From Luteolibacter luteus (GTDB lineage: Bacteria > Verrucomicrobiota > Verrucomicrobiia > Verrucomicrobiales > Akkermansiaceae), in NCBI RefSeq assembly GCF_012913485.1, contig NZ_CP051774.1, positions 3,596,001-3,660,000 on the forward strand: a stretch of DNA of 64,000 nucleotides, given 5' to 3'. Each line of letters starts with the position of its first letter. Position 1 is the first letter of the stretch. Shown here one piece after another: positions 44,302 through 53,597 of this stretch. The position numbers and the translations under genes are program-made. The notes under the pieces are model-generated. The model saw only the letters and a program-made list of their open reading frames with translations, did not search any database and had not been told where the DNA came from.

Positions 44302-47300
44302 ATGTCCCACCGCCTCCCCCCTCATGCATTCGGTCTAGTTGCCCGGATCCTCTTTGGGATCTCCGCGACCGCATCGTTTTTGTCCGCGCAGATCCCGGAT
44401 ACCTTGAGGTATTCGTTTCACGCGCCGAAGACTCTTCCCCAACAATTCGAACAACAGGGCTTTTCCGTTGCGGTGTCAGGGAGTGTTGCGGTGGTCGGAT
44501 CACCGCTATTCGACGAGAATCCCATCTCCGCCTTGGACTGCGGGGTGGTGAAGATCTACGACACCGCGAATGGCAACCTGCTGCAGCGGTTGAAGAGCCC
44601 GAGCGGGACCCCCTTCGGTTACTTTGGCGGAGCGGTGGCCATCTCGGGAACAAAAGTGATTGTTGGTTCGGATGAGCCTGTTGGCGATGATTCCGGCTCG
44701 GGCCGGGTGCATGTCTATGACATCGCTTCCGCTGCGCCTTCGGTCCCGGTCTTCACTTTCAATAATCCTGCCTCCTCCAAGCGTGCCCAGTTTGGACATT
44801 CCGTTGCGATTGATGGCAACCTGATCGTGGTCGGCGCATGGCTCGATGACGCCGGCGAAACCAACTCCGGCCGGGCCTATGTCTATGATATCGGCAGCTC
44901 TTCGCCCACCGATCCGGTGCTCGTCCTGGAGAATCCGGGTCCGGCAGAGAACGATTGCTTCGGTGTCTCCGTGGCGGTTTCCGGATCGAAAGTCGCGGTG
45001 GCGGCCTATCATGATGGAACCGGTGGTTCCAAAGCCGGGAGAGTCTACGTCTTCGACGTGGATGGCCAGGTTCCCGGTGTTCCATGGATGTCGCTGGGAA
45101 AGCCGAACTCCGAGCGCAATGATTGCTTTGGCAACTCGCTTGCCATGTCCGGCTCCTTGCTGGCGGTTGGCGCGGAGGCGAGCGACGCGGATGCATGGAA
45201 TTCCGGAAACGCCTACATCTTCGATCTCGCTTCCGGCACGCCGACCCAGCCGCTCCACACGCTTTCCAATCCAGTCCCGCAGGCGCAAGGCTACTTCGGA
45301 ACCAGTGTGTCGATTTCGGGGAATCTTCTCACGGTGGGGGCTTACCGGAATGATACTCCGGCGGCCAATACCGGCGCATGCTATGTTTTTGATCTCGGTG
45401 GCGTCACCCCGACCGTGCCGAGTGTGGTGCTTTCCCGACCGACGGCCGACGAGGACGACTATTTTGGAAATGCCGTTTCCATCTCGGGGAACCGGATCGT
45501 GGTGGGGGCTTGGCGTGATGACACCGGCGATCTGGATTCCGGTATTTCCTATGTCTATGACCTGAGCGGCGAGATTCCTGCGAATCCCGTGGCGGCGCTG
45601 GATAGCCCGCACCAAGGCTCGGCGGATCACTTTGGAAGTGCAGTGTCCATTTCGGGAGATCTCGTTGTGGTTGGATCGCCGGATTCCGACTCCGGTGCCA
45701 CGCGAGCGGGGCGGGTGAGCGTCCATGATCTCGCATCGTCGAAGCCGAGCGCGACCTTGGCGTTCATCGAGAATCCGACCCCGGCCTTCAACGATGCCTT
45801 CGGAGCTGCCGTTGCCGCAAGCGCTCCATGGATCGTGATTGGTGCGCCGGGTGACGACGCTGGAGCCCCGAACGCGGGATCGGTTTATAGCTACAATTTC
45901 TCCGCAGGGCCCGCGACTTCTCCGGCGCACGTGCTTCCCAATCCTGCTCCTGAGGCGGGGGATGGTTTCGGAACCGCGGTTGCCGTTTCGGGGAGTCTCG
46001 TTGCGGTCGGCTCGCCCTTGGATGATATGGGCGCGGTGGACTCAGGCGTGGTTCACGTCTTCGATCTTTCCTCGGAGAATCCCGCGGTTCCCGTATTCAT
46101 CATTCCGAACCCGACGCCTGCTGTGGACGACCGGTTCGGTTGTTCGGTCGGAATTTCCGGCACGAGGTTGATCGTGGGCGCGATGAGGGATGATGTAGGC
46201 GCGACGAATTCCGGCACGGCCTATGTCTTTGATCTCGATGGGAACCTTCCCACGATTCCGTGGCTGACCCTTTCCAATCCCAGCCCGGCTGCGGAGGATG
46301 GCTTCGGCAACGCGGTGGCTGTCTTTTTCAACCGCGTGGTGGTCGCTGCGTCTGCGGATGATACCGGCGCGACCGATGCGGGTTCCGTCTACGTCTACGA
46401 TCTGGGTGCTGCCACACCGCATCAGCCTGTCTTCACGATTCCCAATCCCAGTCCTTCTAATGACGACCGGTTCGGCCAAGCGGTCGCGGTAGCAGAACCC
46501 CGCGTGGTTGTCGGGGCACATCTGGACAATAGCCCCACGGATTCGGGCCGGGCTTACACCTTCAATATGGTCTCTGCCACTCCGACGATTCCATCGGCTA
46601 CCTTGGCGAAGAATACTCCCACCAATGGCGACCAGTTCGGTTCCTCGGTTGGAGTTTCCGGCTCCATCGTGGTGGTCGGCGTGCCCTTGGATAACAAGAC
46701 TGCGACGGACAAGGGAGCTGCCTACATCTTTGGGCCTGCCGCTCCGGAAATCGCCGTGGAAGGGCCCGGAGCTGCCGAACTCATCAGTGGCGGAGCCGCG
46801 GACTTTGGCGCGGTCGCGATAGGACAGGACGGCGGGGCGAGCTTGAGTTTCACGATCCTGAATACCGGCATTACCGGTCTCCCGATCACGGGGATCGTCG
46901 TTGCCGGTGGGGATTCCGAAGATTTCACCGTTTCCCGATCCGAAGTACCCGCAATCATCCCTGCGGATGATGATGCCGTTCTGATGGTGGTTTTCAATCC
47001 GTCGGCCTCCGGCCTCCGCAGCACCACGCTCCGGATTGAGAACGGCGACGCGAATGAGAACCCCTTCACGATTGTGCTTACGGGCCAAGGGCTCTCTTCC
47101 GCGCAGGATACCGATGGAGACGGCCTCAATGACGTAGCGGAACTGCGCATGGCCTCTTTCGGATTCGACTGGCAGAACCCGGACCCCGGTCTGGTGGATT
47201 CTTTTCAAGCGAACTTGAGCGCCGCTGGATTCCACTCGACTGGACAGGTCCAAGCGCTCCGCCTCCTAGGGCCCGAGATTTCCAAGGAGTCCTCGACCTT

Positions 47301-47457
47301 GAGATTGAAGTGGGCTCTGACCAAATCGTCCGACTTCTCCACATACGTTCCATTTCCAATGACGGTTCCACAGGCCTCGATCAACCTGCAGGGTGAGCTC
47401 GAGCTCCGCTTCAGCGGAACAGATAACGCCGCCTACTACCGGCTGGAAACGGATTAA
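44302..47457 (+). CDS. Secreted 14-bladed FG-GAP-like protein with choice-of-anchor D-like domain (1)
   Basis: 1051 residues from ATG 44302, whose product begins MSHRLPPHAFGLVARILFG, a signal peptide. Fourteen repeats of about 56 residues (about 50-830) share FGxxVAISGxxVVVGAxxDDxGxxxSGxAYVYDL and a closing xNPxPxxxDx. These are integrin-alpha/FG-GAP type blades; fourteen would make two seven-bladed propellers. A choice-of-anchor D-like beta-sandwich follows (PEIAVEGPGA... ADFGAVAIGQ... FTIVLTGQGL), then DTDGDGLNDVAELRM and a C-terminal domain. The 58-residue upstream extension in the same frame lacks signal character. The next gene, 22 bases on, is its paralogue. Probably a surface adhesin or ligand-binding protein. 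Confidence 0.85.
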   Translation: MSHRLPPHAFGLVARILFGISATASFLSAQIPDTLRYSFHAPKTLPQQFEQQGFSVAVSGSVAVVGSPLFDENPISALDCGVVKIYDTANGNLLQRLKSPSGTPFGYFGGAVAISGTKVIVGSDEPVGDDSGSGRVHVYDIASAAPSVPVFTFNNPASSKRAQFGHSVAIDGNLIVVGAWLDDAGETNSGRAYVYDIGSSSPTDPVLVLENPGPAENDCFGVSVAVSGSKVAVAAYHDGTGGSKAGRVYVFDVDGQVPGVPWMSLGKPNSERNDCFGNSLAMSGSLLAVGAEASDADAWNSGNAYIFDLASGTPTQPLHTLSNPVPQAQGYFGTSVSISGNLLTVGAYRNDTPAANTGACYVFDLGGVTPTVPSVVLSRPTADEDDYFGNAVSISGNRIVVGAWRDDTGDLDSGISYVYDLSGEIPANPVAALDSPHQGSADHFGSAVSISGDLVVVGSPDSDSGATRAGRVSVHDLASSKPSATLAFIENPTPAFNDAFGAAVAASAPWIVIGAPGDDAGAPNAGSVYSYNFSAGPATSPAHVLPNPAPEAGDGFGTAVAVSGSLVAVGSPLDDMGAVDSGVVHVFDLSSENPAVPVFIIPNPTPAVDDRFGCSVGISGTRLIVGAMRDDVGATNSGTAYVFDLDGNLPTIPWLTLSNPSPAAEDGFGNAVAVFFNRVVVAASADDTGATDAGSVYVYDLGAATPHQPVFTIPNPSPSNDDRFGQAVAVAEPRVVVGAHLDNSPTDSGRAYTFNMVSATPTIPSATLAKNTPTNGDQFGSSVGVSGSIVVVGVPLDNKTATDKGAAYIFGPAAPEIAVEGPGAAELISGGAADFGAVAIGQDGGASLSFTILNTGITGLPITGIVVAGGDSEDFTVSRSEVPAIIPADDDAVLMVVFNPSASGLRSTTLRIENGDANENPFTIVLTGQGLSSAQDTDGDGLNDVAELRMASFGFDWQNPDPGLVDSFQANLSAAGFHSTGQVQALRLLGPEISKESSTLRLKWALTKSSDFSTYVPFPMTVPQASINLQGELELRFSGTDNAAYYRLETD

Positions 47458-47479
47458 GGGTCCTCCTGCTTCCCCTCCC

Positions 47480-50400
47480 ATGCAGCATCCCCTCCATCGC
47501 CTGCCTCTCACGATTCTCCTGGTCCTCGGCCTGGCGATGGCAGGGCTCCCGCGGGCGGATTCTGCTCCGATTCCCCATTCCTTGGAACAAGTGTTCCGTT
47601 CCCAGAGCACCGCCCGCCAAGCGGGGAACAGCCTCGGCCAAAGCGCCGCGATGGGGGGCAATCTCCTCGCGGTAGGTTCGCCCTATGACGACATCGGCGG
47701 AGCGGATAGTGGTGTCGTGAATCTCTACGATGTTACGACCGGGACTCATCTGTATTGCTTGGCAAATCCGAACCCCTCTCGGGAGAGCTACTTCGGCTGG
47801 TCGATTGCGATCTCGGGAACCCGCGTGGTGATCGGTGCTCCGCAGGATGATACTGGTGGTAACGATGTCGGCATCGCCTACGTCTATGATGTTGGGGCCG
47901 CCACGCCCACCGTGCCGCTTTTCACGTTCAAGAATCCCCATCCGGGTCAGAATGACACCTTCGGCTCGGCGGTGGCGATCGATGGAGATCTCGTGGTTGT
48001 TGGGGTCCCGGAGGGAGACTCCGGGCAATTGGATACGGGCTGCGCCTATGTCTTTGATCTGGGTTCCACCACTCCGGCCACACCCGTTCTGCGGTTCGAC
48101 AACCCGAACTCCGGCGGCGATAACTTCGGGGTTTCGGTAGCAGTGTCCGGCATTCGCGTTGCGATAGGAGCCGCGCCCGAAGACCTCAGCGGGGATGGTT
48201 GCAGGGCGTACATCTATGAGACGAATTCGTCGGCACCGCTGATCCCTGTCGTGGTGCTCGCCGATGACACGCCCACGACCAACGATCAGTTCGGCATGCT
48301 GGTGGATATCGAGGGAACCACCGTGGTGGTGTCATCACCTCAGGATGACACCGGCGCACAAAATGCGGGTGCTTGCTATGTTTTCGATATCGCTGAAGGA
48401 ACGCCGGCTGCGCCCATTGTGACGATTCATAATCCGGCCCCTGCCTTGAACGATCATTTTGGTTCCGCGATTTCTCTCGAGGGATCGAGTCTCGTGGTCG
48501 GGTCTTATCTCGACGACCAAGGCGGCCTCGATTGCGGAAGGGTTTACCTTTTCGCTCTTTCCTCGGGGACACCTTTCATTCCGTCCTTGGTGATCGACAA
48601 TCCGACCCCCGCGAACAACGACTTTTACGGGCGTTCGGTTGCCATCGCCGGACCGCGGCTTGTGGTGGGAGCTCCCGGTGACAACACCGGTGCCAGCGAC
48701 GCGGGGAGCGCCTACGTCCATGATCTGAATTCGAACACGCCCGCCCTGCCTTCCTACTCCATCAACACCCCGAGCCTCTCATCCGACGAAGAATTCGGTA
48801 CCTCGGTGGCGATCAGTGGTACGATGGTCGTCGTAGGTTGTCACCATGACGACCGCGGCGCCTCGAATGCAGGCTGCGTCTATGTTCATGATTTCTCGTC
48901 GGACACGCCGCATTTCCCGGTGCGGACGCTTGAGAATCCAACGCCGGTATTGAACGACTACTTCGGGGGAGCTGTGGCAGCGGCGGGAAACCGGATCATC
49001 GTGGCCGCTTCTCAGGACGACGGCGGGGCTCCGAATGCCGGGACGATCTACGTCTATCAGCGTAATTCAGGAACGCCGACGGTTCCCGTTTACTCAATCC
49101 CGAATCCGGTGCCGCAGGTCCAGGACCAGTTTGGAAATGCCCTCGCGGTGTCCGGGAACTTGCTTGTGGCAGGGGCATTCAAAAATGACGTGGGAGGAAT
49201 GGTCGATGCGGGCTCTGCCTATGTTTTCAATCTCGCTTCCGCCACTCCTTCCGTGCCCATCCTGACCTTCGACAATCCGGAGCCAGGCTTGGACGATTGG
49301 TTTGGTTGTTCCGTGGCGATTTCCGGCACCAAGGTGGCAATCGGGGCCCATGGCAATGACGCCGGAGCGACGAATTCCGGAAGCGTTTATATCTACGATA
49401 CAAGCTCACCCACTCCCACCACGCCCGTGGCGATCCTTCGTGATCCTTCTCCCGCTGAGGGCGATGGGTTCGGCTATACCGTGGGCATTTCAGGGAACTA
49501 TGTGGCGGTGGGCTCGCCAATGAATGAGTCCGGCGCGAACGACTCGGGAAGCGTCTATATTTTCGATTTGTCGCAATCCCAGACGGTCCCTGTGCTGACC
49601 CTGGACAACCCCGCCCCGGAGCCGGAAGACTACTTCGGGATTTCTCTCGCGATGTCCGGGACCCGTCTGGTGGTTGGCGCATCGGAGGTGGACCTCGGGG
49701 CGGGGGATACCGGCAGCGCCTACGTTTATGAGCTCTCCTACGCAACCCCCGCGCTGCCGGTGGCTATTCTCGACAACCCCGAGAAGAAGACTGGCGATTG
49801 GTTCGGCTATTCCTGCGCTATTGATCAGATGAATATTGTCGTGGGAGCGCCGTTGGAGGATGGCGCTACCGAGAATCGCGGTGCGGCGTTCCTCTTCGAT
49901 CCGGATCCGCCCTCGCCAAAGATGGAGGTGGAGCAACCTCCAGGCACCGGACTTATCAGTGGTGCAGCGAGCATCCACTTCGGCGACGCTGCAGTGAGCA
50001 CGAACGGAGGGATTCAGACCGTGCTCATCCGGAACACCGGCACCGCTGCCCTCACTCTCACGTCGATTTCGCTGCTTTTCGGAGACGTGGGGGAATTCTC
50101 CGTGGATGCTCCGCCTTTGCCCTCTGTCCTCGGGATCGATCAAACGATTGCTTTCAATGTGGCCTTCGCACCGGTCGCGGCGGGCAGCCGCATCGCCATA
50201 TTCCGGATCTTGAGCAATGCGGCATCGAGCAGTCCCTTTGATGTTACCTTAACGGGGCAGGCGCTCTCCGCTGCCGACGACACGGACGGCGACGGCCTGA
50301 ACGATGTCGTGGAGTTGCAATTGGAGGCCTTGGGCTTCGATTGGCAGGTCAATGATGAGGAACTCGTGGCCATCCTCCGTTCGGGAGCAAATGCCACTGG

Positions 50401-50635
50401 ACTGTACAGCCAGCAGCAACTCCAGGATCTGCACCCCGACACGCCGCTCCTTTCGAAGGATCCGGTAAAAGGGGATTTCGTGCTTACCCTTGCGGTGAAG
50501 AAAGCGACGGATTTCTCGAACTTCCAGCTGTTCCCGGTGTCTGAATCTCAGATGACCATTAACCCCCAAGGGGGCGTGGATCTACTGGTTCCGATTCAGG
50601 AGCCAAAGGCATTCTTCTCCTTGCAGCCTCGCTGA
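47480..50635 (+). CDS. Secreted 14-bladed FG-GAP-like protein with choice-of-anchor D-like domain (2)
   Basis: Also exactly 1051 residues, from ATG 47480. Signal peptide MQHPLHRLPLTILLVLGLAM to ADSA. Again fourteen blades (FGxSVAISGTxVxIGAxxDDxGxxxxGxAYVYD...NPxPxxxDx), then the anchor-type sandwich (PGTGLISGAASIHFGDA... FDVTLTGQAL), DTDGDGLNDVVELQL and the same closing domain including a KATDFSNFQLFPV segment matching KSSDFSTYVPFPM of its neighbour. It starts 22 bases after the first copy, so the two form an operon. No catalytic residues are evident; cell-surface display or adhesion is inferred. Confidence 0.85.
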   Translation: MQHPLHRLPLTILLVLGLAMAGLPRADSAPIPHSLEQVFRSQSTARQAGNSLGQSAAMGGNLLAVGSPYDDIGGADSGVVNLYDVTTGTHLYCLANPNPSRESYFGWSIAISGTRVVIGAPQDDTGGNDVGIAYVYDVGAATPTVPLFTFKNPHPGQNDTFGSAVAIDGDLVVVGVPEGDSGQLDTGCAYVFDLGSTTPATPVLRFDNPNSGGDNFGVSVAVSGIRVAIGAAPEDLSGDGCRAYIYETNSSAPLIPVVVLADDTPTTNDQFGMLVDIEGTTVVVSSPQDDTGAQNAGACYVFDIAEGTPAAPIVTIHNPAPALNDHFGSAISLEGSSLVVGSYLDDQGGLDCGRVYLFALSSGTPFIPSLVIDNPTPANNDFYGRSVAIAGPRLVVGAPGDNTGASDAGSAYVHDLNSNTPALPSYSINTPSLSSDEEFGTSVAISGTMVVVGCHHDDRGASNAGCVYVHDFSSDTPHFPVRTLENPTPVLNDYFGGAVAAAGNRIIVAASQDDGGAPNAGTIYVYQRNSGTPTVPVYSIPNPVPQVQDQFGNALAVSGNLLVAGAFKNDVGGMVDAGSAYVFNLASATPSVPILTFDNPEPGLDDWFGCSVAISGTKVAIGAHGNDAGATNSGSVYIYDTSSPTPTTPVAILRDPSPAEGDGFGYTVGISGNYVAVGSPMNESGANDSGSVYIFDLSQSQTVPVLTLDNPAPEPEDYFGISLAMSGTRLVVGASEVDLGAGDTGSAYVYELSYATPALPVAILDNPEKKTGDWFGYSCAIDQMNIVVGAPLEDGATENRGAAFLFDPDPPSPKMEVEQPPGTGLISGAASIHFGDAAVSTNGGIQTVLIRNTGTAALTLTSISLLFGDVGEFSVDAPPLPSVLGIDQTIAFNVAFAPVAAGSRIAIFRILSNAASSSPFDVTLTGQALSAADDTDGDGLNDVVELQLEALGFDWQVNDEELVAILRSGANATGLYSQQQLQDLHPDTPLLSKDPVKGDFVLTLAVKKATDFSNFQLFPVSESQMTINPQGGVDLLVPIQEPKAFFSLQPR

Positions 50636-50801
50636 AGGTGTTCCGGTTCGTTCATTTCGGAACCAAATTGTAAATTGCTTAAGAAAGCTAACGAACTTCT
50701 AACCAATGGAATTCCTTGTGAGATACCGCATGGCCTGAATCGGTTTGACGGGGCGAAGTCATGGGCGGAAACCTTATACCGTCCACCCAGACCTTCCCCC
50801 C

Positions 50802-52028
50802 ATGGTCACCCCCATCATGCATTCCCGGAAGGAGCTTTCCCCTGTGGTCGTGTTGGCTTCGGCGCTCCTCTGTTCCCAAGGTTTCGCTCAGGATTTCGCG
50901 TTGCGTCTCGCAGACGGAAACCAAGCGCTCTTCGAACCGTTTCCCATCCCGGATGCGGTTGCAGTGCCAATCAAAGGCGGTTTCGATTTCGGCGTTTATG
51001 CCTCGGCTACCTACGACTCGAACTTCTACCTCGATGACGACTATACCGAGAGCGAGTTCTATGGCGCAGTGTCCCCGTGGATCAGCTACCGGAGCGATCC
51101 GGAAGGTCACGCGAGGTACTCCTTTGAGGCCAAGTATTCGCCTACCTTCCTCGCCTACTGGAACAATTCCGACCTAAACGGCATCAATCAATCCGGTAGC
51201 GTGGCCTTCAAGTATCAAGGCTCCAGGACGACGTTGACGGTCTTCGCAGACTACAGCGAAGTCTCATCGGCGGATCGTCTTTCGGGCACCTTTGTCGAAG
51301 GCTCGATCTTCAGTTACGGAATCAAGGGCACCTACCAGATTGCCCCCCGGACCTCGCTTCAGGCGGCATGGACCGCGTCTTCTTCGGACTACGATAGCGG
51401 CGGCCGCAGCGGCGCGGATGTCTATACCACCCAACTCGCGGGTCTTTGGGATGCGACTGAACGCATCCAGATTGGCCCCGCTCTCCGCTATACCATCACC
51501 GAGTCAGACAATACCGGTGAACGCGACGCCATCGCTGCCCTGCTCAAGGTCCGCTACCAGTGGGGCGAACGCTTCTTCTTTGATGCATCGGCCGGTGTCG
51601 AGTTCGCCAAAAACTCACGGCAAGGTGACGATTACGAGATCGGGCCGGCGGGCTCGCTCGAGGTTCAGTACTTGATCAACGAGCGCTGGACCCTGAAAGG
51701 TTCGATTGGCTACGCCACCGTGCCTTCGCCGGTGAATGCCAACTATGTCGTCGACGACTTTTCCCTCTTCACCGCCCTGGTGAGGCATTTCGACCGGGGA
51801 GGGAGCCTCGAAGCAGGCATCGGCATCAGCTTTTCCGACTACGAGGCAGTGGGTACTGTGGCTACCCTCCGCGAGGACGACCAATTCTTTCATGCTTATC
51901 TGACCTACCGGCGGAAACTTTTCCTCGATCGCGTATCGTGGGAAAGCTCGCTCCGCTACGCCGCCAACGATGGCCAGAAGGACTGGTCACAATGGCAACT
52001 GACCACAGGTGTCGGCATCGAGTTCTAG
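50802..52028 (+). CDS. Outer-membrane beta-barrel protein at the head of the exopolysaccharide locus
   Basis: About 408 residues. The signal peptide runs from MHSRKELSPVVVLASALLCS to GFAQ if the second ATG (50817) is used; I annotate from the first ATG at 50802. The rest is alternating amphipathic beta-strands with many aromatic girdle residues (FGVYASATYDSNFYLDDD, YSFEAKYSPTFLAYW, TLTVFADYSEVSS), ending in an aromatic residue (GVGIEF). Similar barrels accompany exopolysaccharide/exosortase loci and may form an exporter pore or act as an assembly partner. It is separated from the downstream EPS genes by a 670-base regulatory region. Confidence 0.8.
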   Translation: MVTPIMHSRKELSPVVVLASALLCSQGFAQDFALRLADGNQALFEPFPIPDAVAVPIKGGFDFGVYASATYDSNFYLDDDYTESEFYGAVSPWISYRSDPEGHARYSFEAKYSPTFLAYWNNSDLNGINQSGSVAFKYQGSRTTLTVFADYSEVSSADRLSGTFVEGSIFSYGIKGTYQIAPRTSLQAAWTASSSDYDSGGRSGADVYTTQLAGLWDATERIQIGPALRYTITESDNTGERDAIAALLKVRYQWGERFFFDASAGVEFAKNSRQGDDYEIGPAGSLEVQYLINERWTLKGSIGYATVPSPVNANYVVDDFSLFTALVRHFDRGGSLEAGIGISFSDYEAVGTVATLREDDQFFHAYLTYRRKLFLDRVSWESSLRYAANDGQKDWSQWQLTTGVGIEF

Positions 52029-52044
52029 TCTGCTTTCCTTCGGG

Positions 52045-52072
52045 TGCGGCTTCCCGGCATTCGGGCGCCGCA
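52045..52072 (+). terminator. Possible hairpin terminator after the barrel gene
   Basis: TGCGGC (52045-52050) pairs with GCCGCA (52067-52072), with an inner CCCG/CGGG stem, giving a two-part stem with a small internal loop. No T-run follows, so termination is uncertain. Confidence 0.4.
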
Positions 52073-52131
52073 TCTGGAAAACCCCAAACCTCGGAAATCA
52101 CGCATCAATGAAAACCTAGGGCGGGTTCATC

Positions 52132-52147
52132 TGGCATGTAGCTTGCT
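52132..52147 (+). promoter_or_regulatory. Sigma-54-type -24/-12 promoter element
   Basis: TGGCATGTAGCTTGCT matches the sigma-54 consensus TGGCAC-G-N4-TTGCW at every fixed position except C to T at the sixth base, with exact spacing. It points toward the EPS operon, whose first gene starts 550 bases later. In exosortase/PEP-CTERM bacteria the EPS locus is typically under sigma-54 activators (PrsR), which makes the match meaningful. Confidence 0.5.
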
Positions 52148-52700
52148 CGAATTGATTATCTCGGATTCGACTGGCTAATCCCGAACTCCCTCCCCCTAAA
52201 ACCCCCCACATCTGCTTTCTCCCGTTCCAGCTCCAGCAGGAACATAGGAATCATCGTATCTCACCTCCGAATCGCTTTTCAAGAGGACGACATCGATCCT
52301 TAAGTTAAGTTATTATAAAAAAGTAACAGACGACCACGTGGTTCTTCCAATAAATGCTTGTAGGTCGTTGCGATTCTGATAGAAACACTATTGCTGTTCC
52401 CCCTCCCGAACCTGCAAATCTCCCCCCCATTTGAGCCCCTGAAGAGCCGATAAGCGCATCTCATCCGTTCTCTACTTTGAGGGACTGATGTGGTAGAAGC
52501 TCCCCCGGACTCACATGCGAGGAGGTCACTACCCGGCCTGTCGTATGAAGGTTTTGGCGCTGAAAAGCGTTAAACGACCAAGGGCGGCAGCGTGAATAAG
52601 GATTCCAGCAACCCTTGCTCACCAAAGGCGGTATATTAGATAACTTGAGTATGTGATTTTCTCAACTCATCGTCAATCCACTCCTTAATCCCCCCCAAGG

Positions 52701-53597
52701 ATGAGAACGCAATTCAAGGAACGGCGGATCCGTGCGCTTTCCCCGCGCCCTCGAGCCAGCGAGCCCGCGGATCGTCCCGACCGACCAACGAACCGGACGA
52801 GCTTTCCCGTCCGTCTTCACCTGAGGAAACGCACTGCTGGCGTCTCCATTTCGCCCCGCCCGCGCGGCAGCGCTCGCCGGGAACCAATCCCGACATGGAA
52901 GCGCTGGAGCGACATGGTCTGTGTGGCCATGAGCTTTCCCTTCGCTCTTCCCTTGATCGGGCTGGTGGTCCTTTGGATCCGGCTAGTTTCGCACGGTCCT
53001 GCTCTCTTTCGGCAAGAGCGCATTGGCTTGGGAGGCCGGCGGTTTACGCTCTATAAGTTCCGGACCATGCGGCATGGCGCCTCGACGGCCCATCATGAGG
53101 CTCATGTGGAGCGCTTGGTTGAATCCGATCAACCGATGGTCAAGCTCGATTGCCTTGGCGACTCGCGTCTGATTCCGGGTGGCCGTTTTCTCCGGATGGC
53201 GGGCTTGGATGAGCTTCCGCAGTTCCTGAATGTTCTCCGTGGGGAGATGAGCTTGGTCGGACCGCGCCCCTGCCTTGCCGAGGAATACGGCTTCTTTACC
53301 TCTTCACAGCGTGAACGCTTCACCGTGCTGCCCGGCCTTACCGGCCTGTGGCAAGTGAAGGGGAAGAATCGCACCACTTTCCGTGAGATGAACGCGATGG
53401 ATGTTCACTACGCCCGGAAATCATCTCCCATGCTTGATGTGGCCATCATGGTTCGGACACCGCTCGCGCTCGTCCAGCAGATGGCAGATTGCCTGGCACA
53501 TCAGCGGCAACATTGCCGTGCGGAAGGGCTGCCAGTTCCGGCCAGCCACCCGACTCTTGGTTACGGTGGTGTCAGGCACTTTTCGGATCATGTATGA
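52701..53597 (+). CDS. Sugar transferase (WcaJ C-terminal-type glycosyl-1-phosphate transferase)
   Basis: Transfers a sugar-1-phosphate to undecaprenyl phosphate to start a repeat unit. The 298-residue protein has an unusual basic, arginine/proline-rich N-terminal tail (about 1-65), one hydrophobic segment (70-93), then the catalytic block: LFRQERIGLGGRRFTLYKFRTM, DELPQFLNVLRGEMSLVGPRP and PGLTGLWQVKGK. The last 25 residues are histidine/cysteine-rich. Short form without the four-helix N-terminal domain, so probably monotopic in the membrane. ATGA overlap with the next gene. A second, full-length sugar transferase lies at 58703. Confidence 0.88.
   Translation: MRTQFKERRIRALSPRPRASEPADRPDRPTNRTSFPVRLHLRKRTAGVSISPRPRGSARREPIPTWKRWSDMVCVAMSFPFALPLIGLVVLWIRLVSHGPALFRQERIGLGGRRFTLYKFRTMRHGASTAHHEAHVERLVESDQPMVKLDCLGDSRLIPGGRFLRMAGLDELPQFLNVLRGEMSLVGPRPCLAEEYGFFTSSQRERFTVLPGLTGLWQVKGKNRTTFREMNAMDVHYARKSSPMLDVAIMVRTPLALVQQMADCLAHQRQHCRAEGLPVPASHPTLGYGGVRHFSDHV

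Larger units (their letters stand above)
52029..52700 (+). promoter_or_regulatory. Long regulatory region upstream of the exopolysaccharide operon
   Basis: A 672-base gap with no supportable gene. It begins with a hairpin (52045-52072), carries a sigma-54-like element (52132-52147), an AT-rich tract (52300-52325; TTAAGTTAAGTTATTATAAAA), and several C-rich patches. An inverted ACGACC/GGTCGT pair lies between about 52330 and 52370. I compared the region with c-di-GMP riboswitch cores and found no match. The region probably carries the main promoter of the EPS genes. Confidence 0.55.

Noticed and set aside
44506-45930. A 474-residue minus-strand open frame inside the FG-GAP gene, and similar ones at 46042-47253 and 49490-50143
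   Set aside because: They are shadows of repeated coding sequence, with Arg/His/Ile-rich composition and no start context.
52029-52700. c-di-GMP (GEMM) riboswitch upstream of the EPS operon
   Set aside because: No match to the GGCAAACC-type or GGTAGGTAGCGGGGTTA-type core could be found on either strand.
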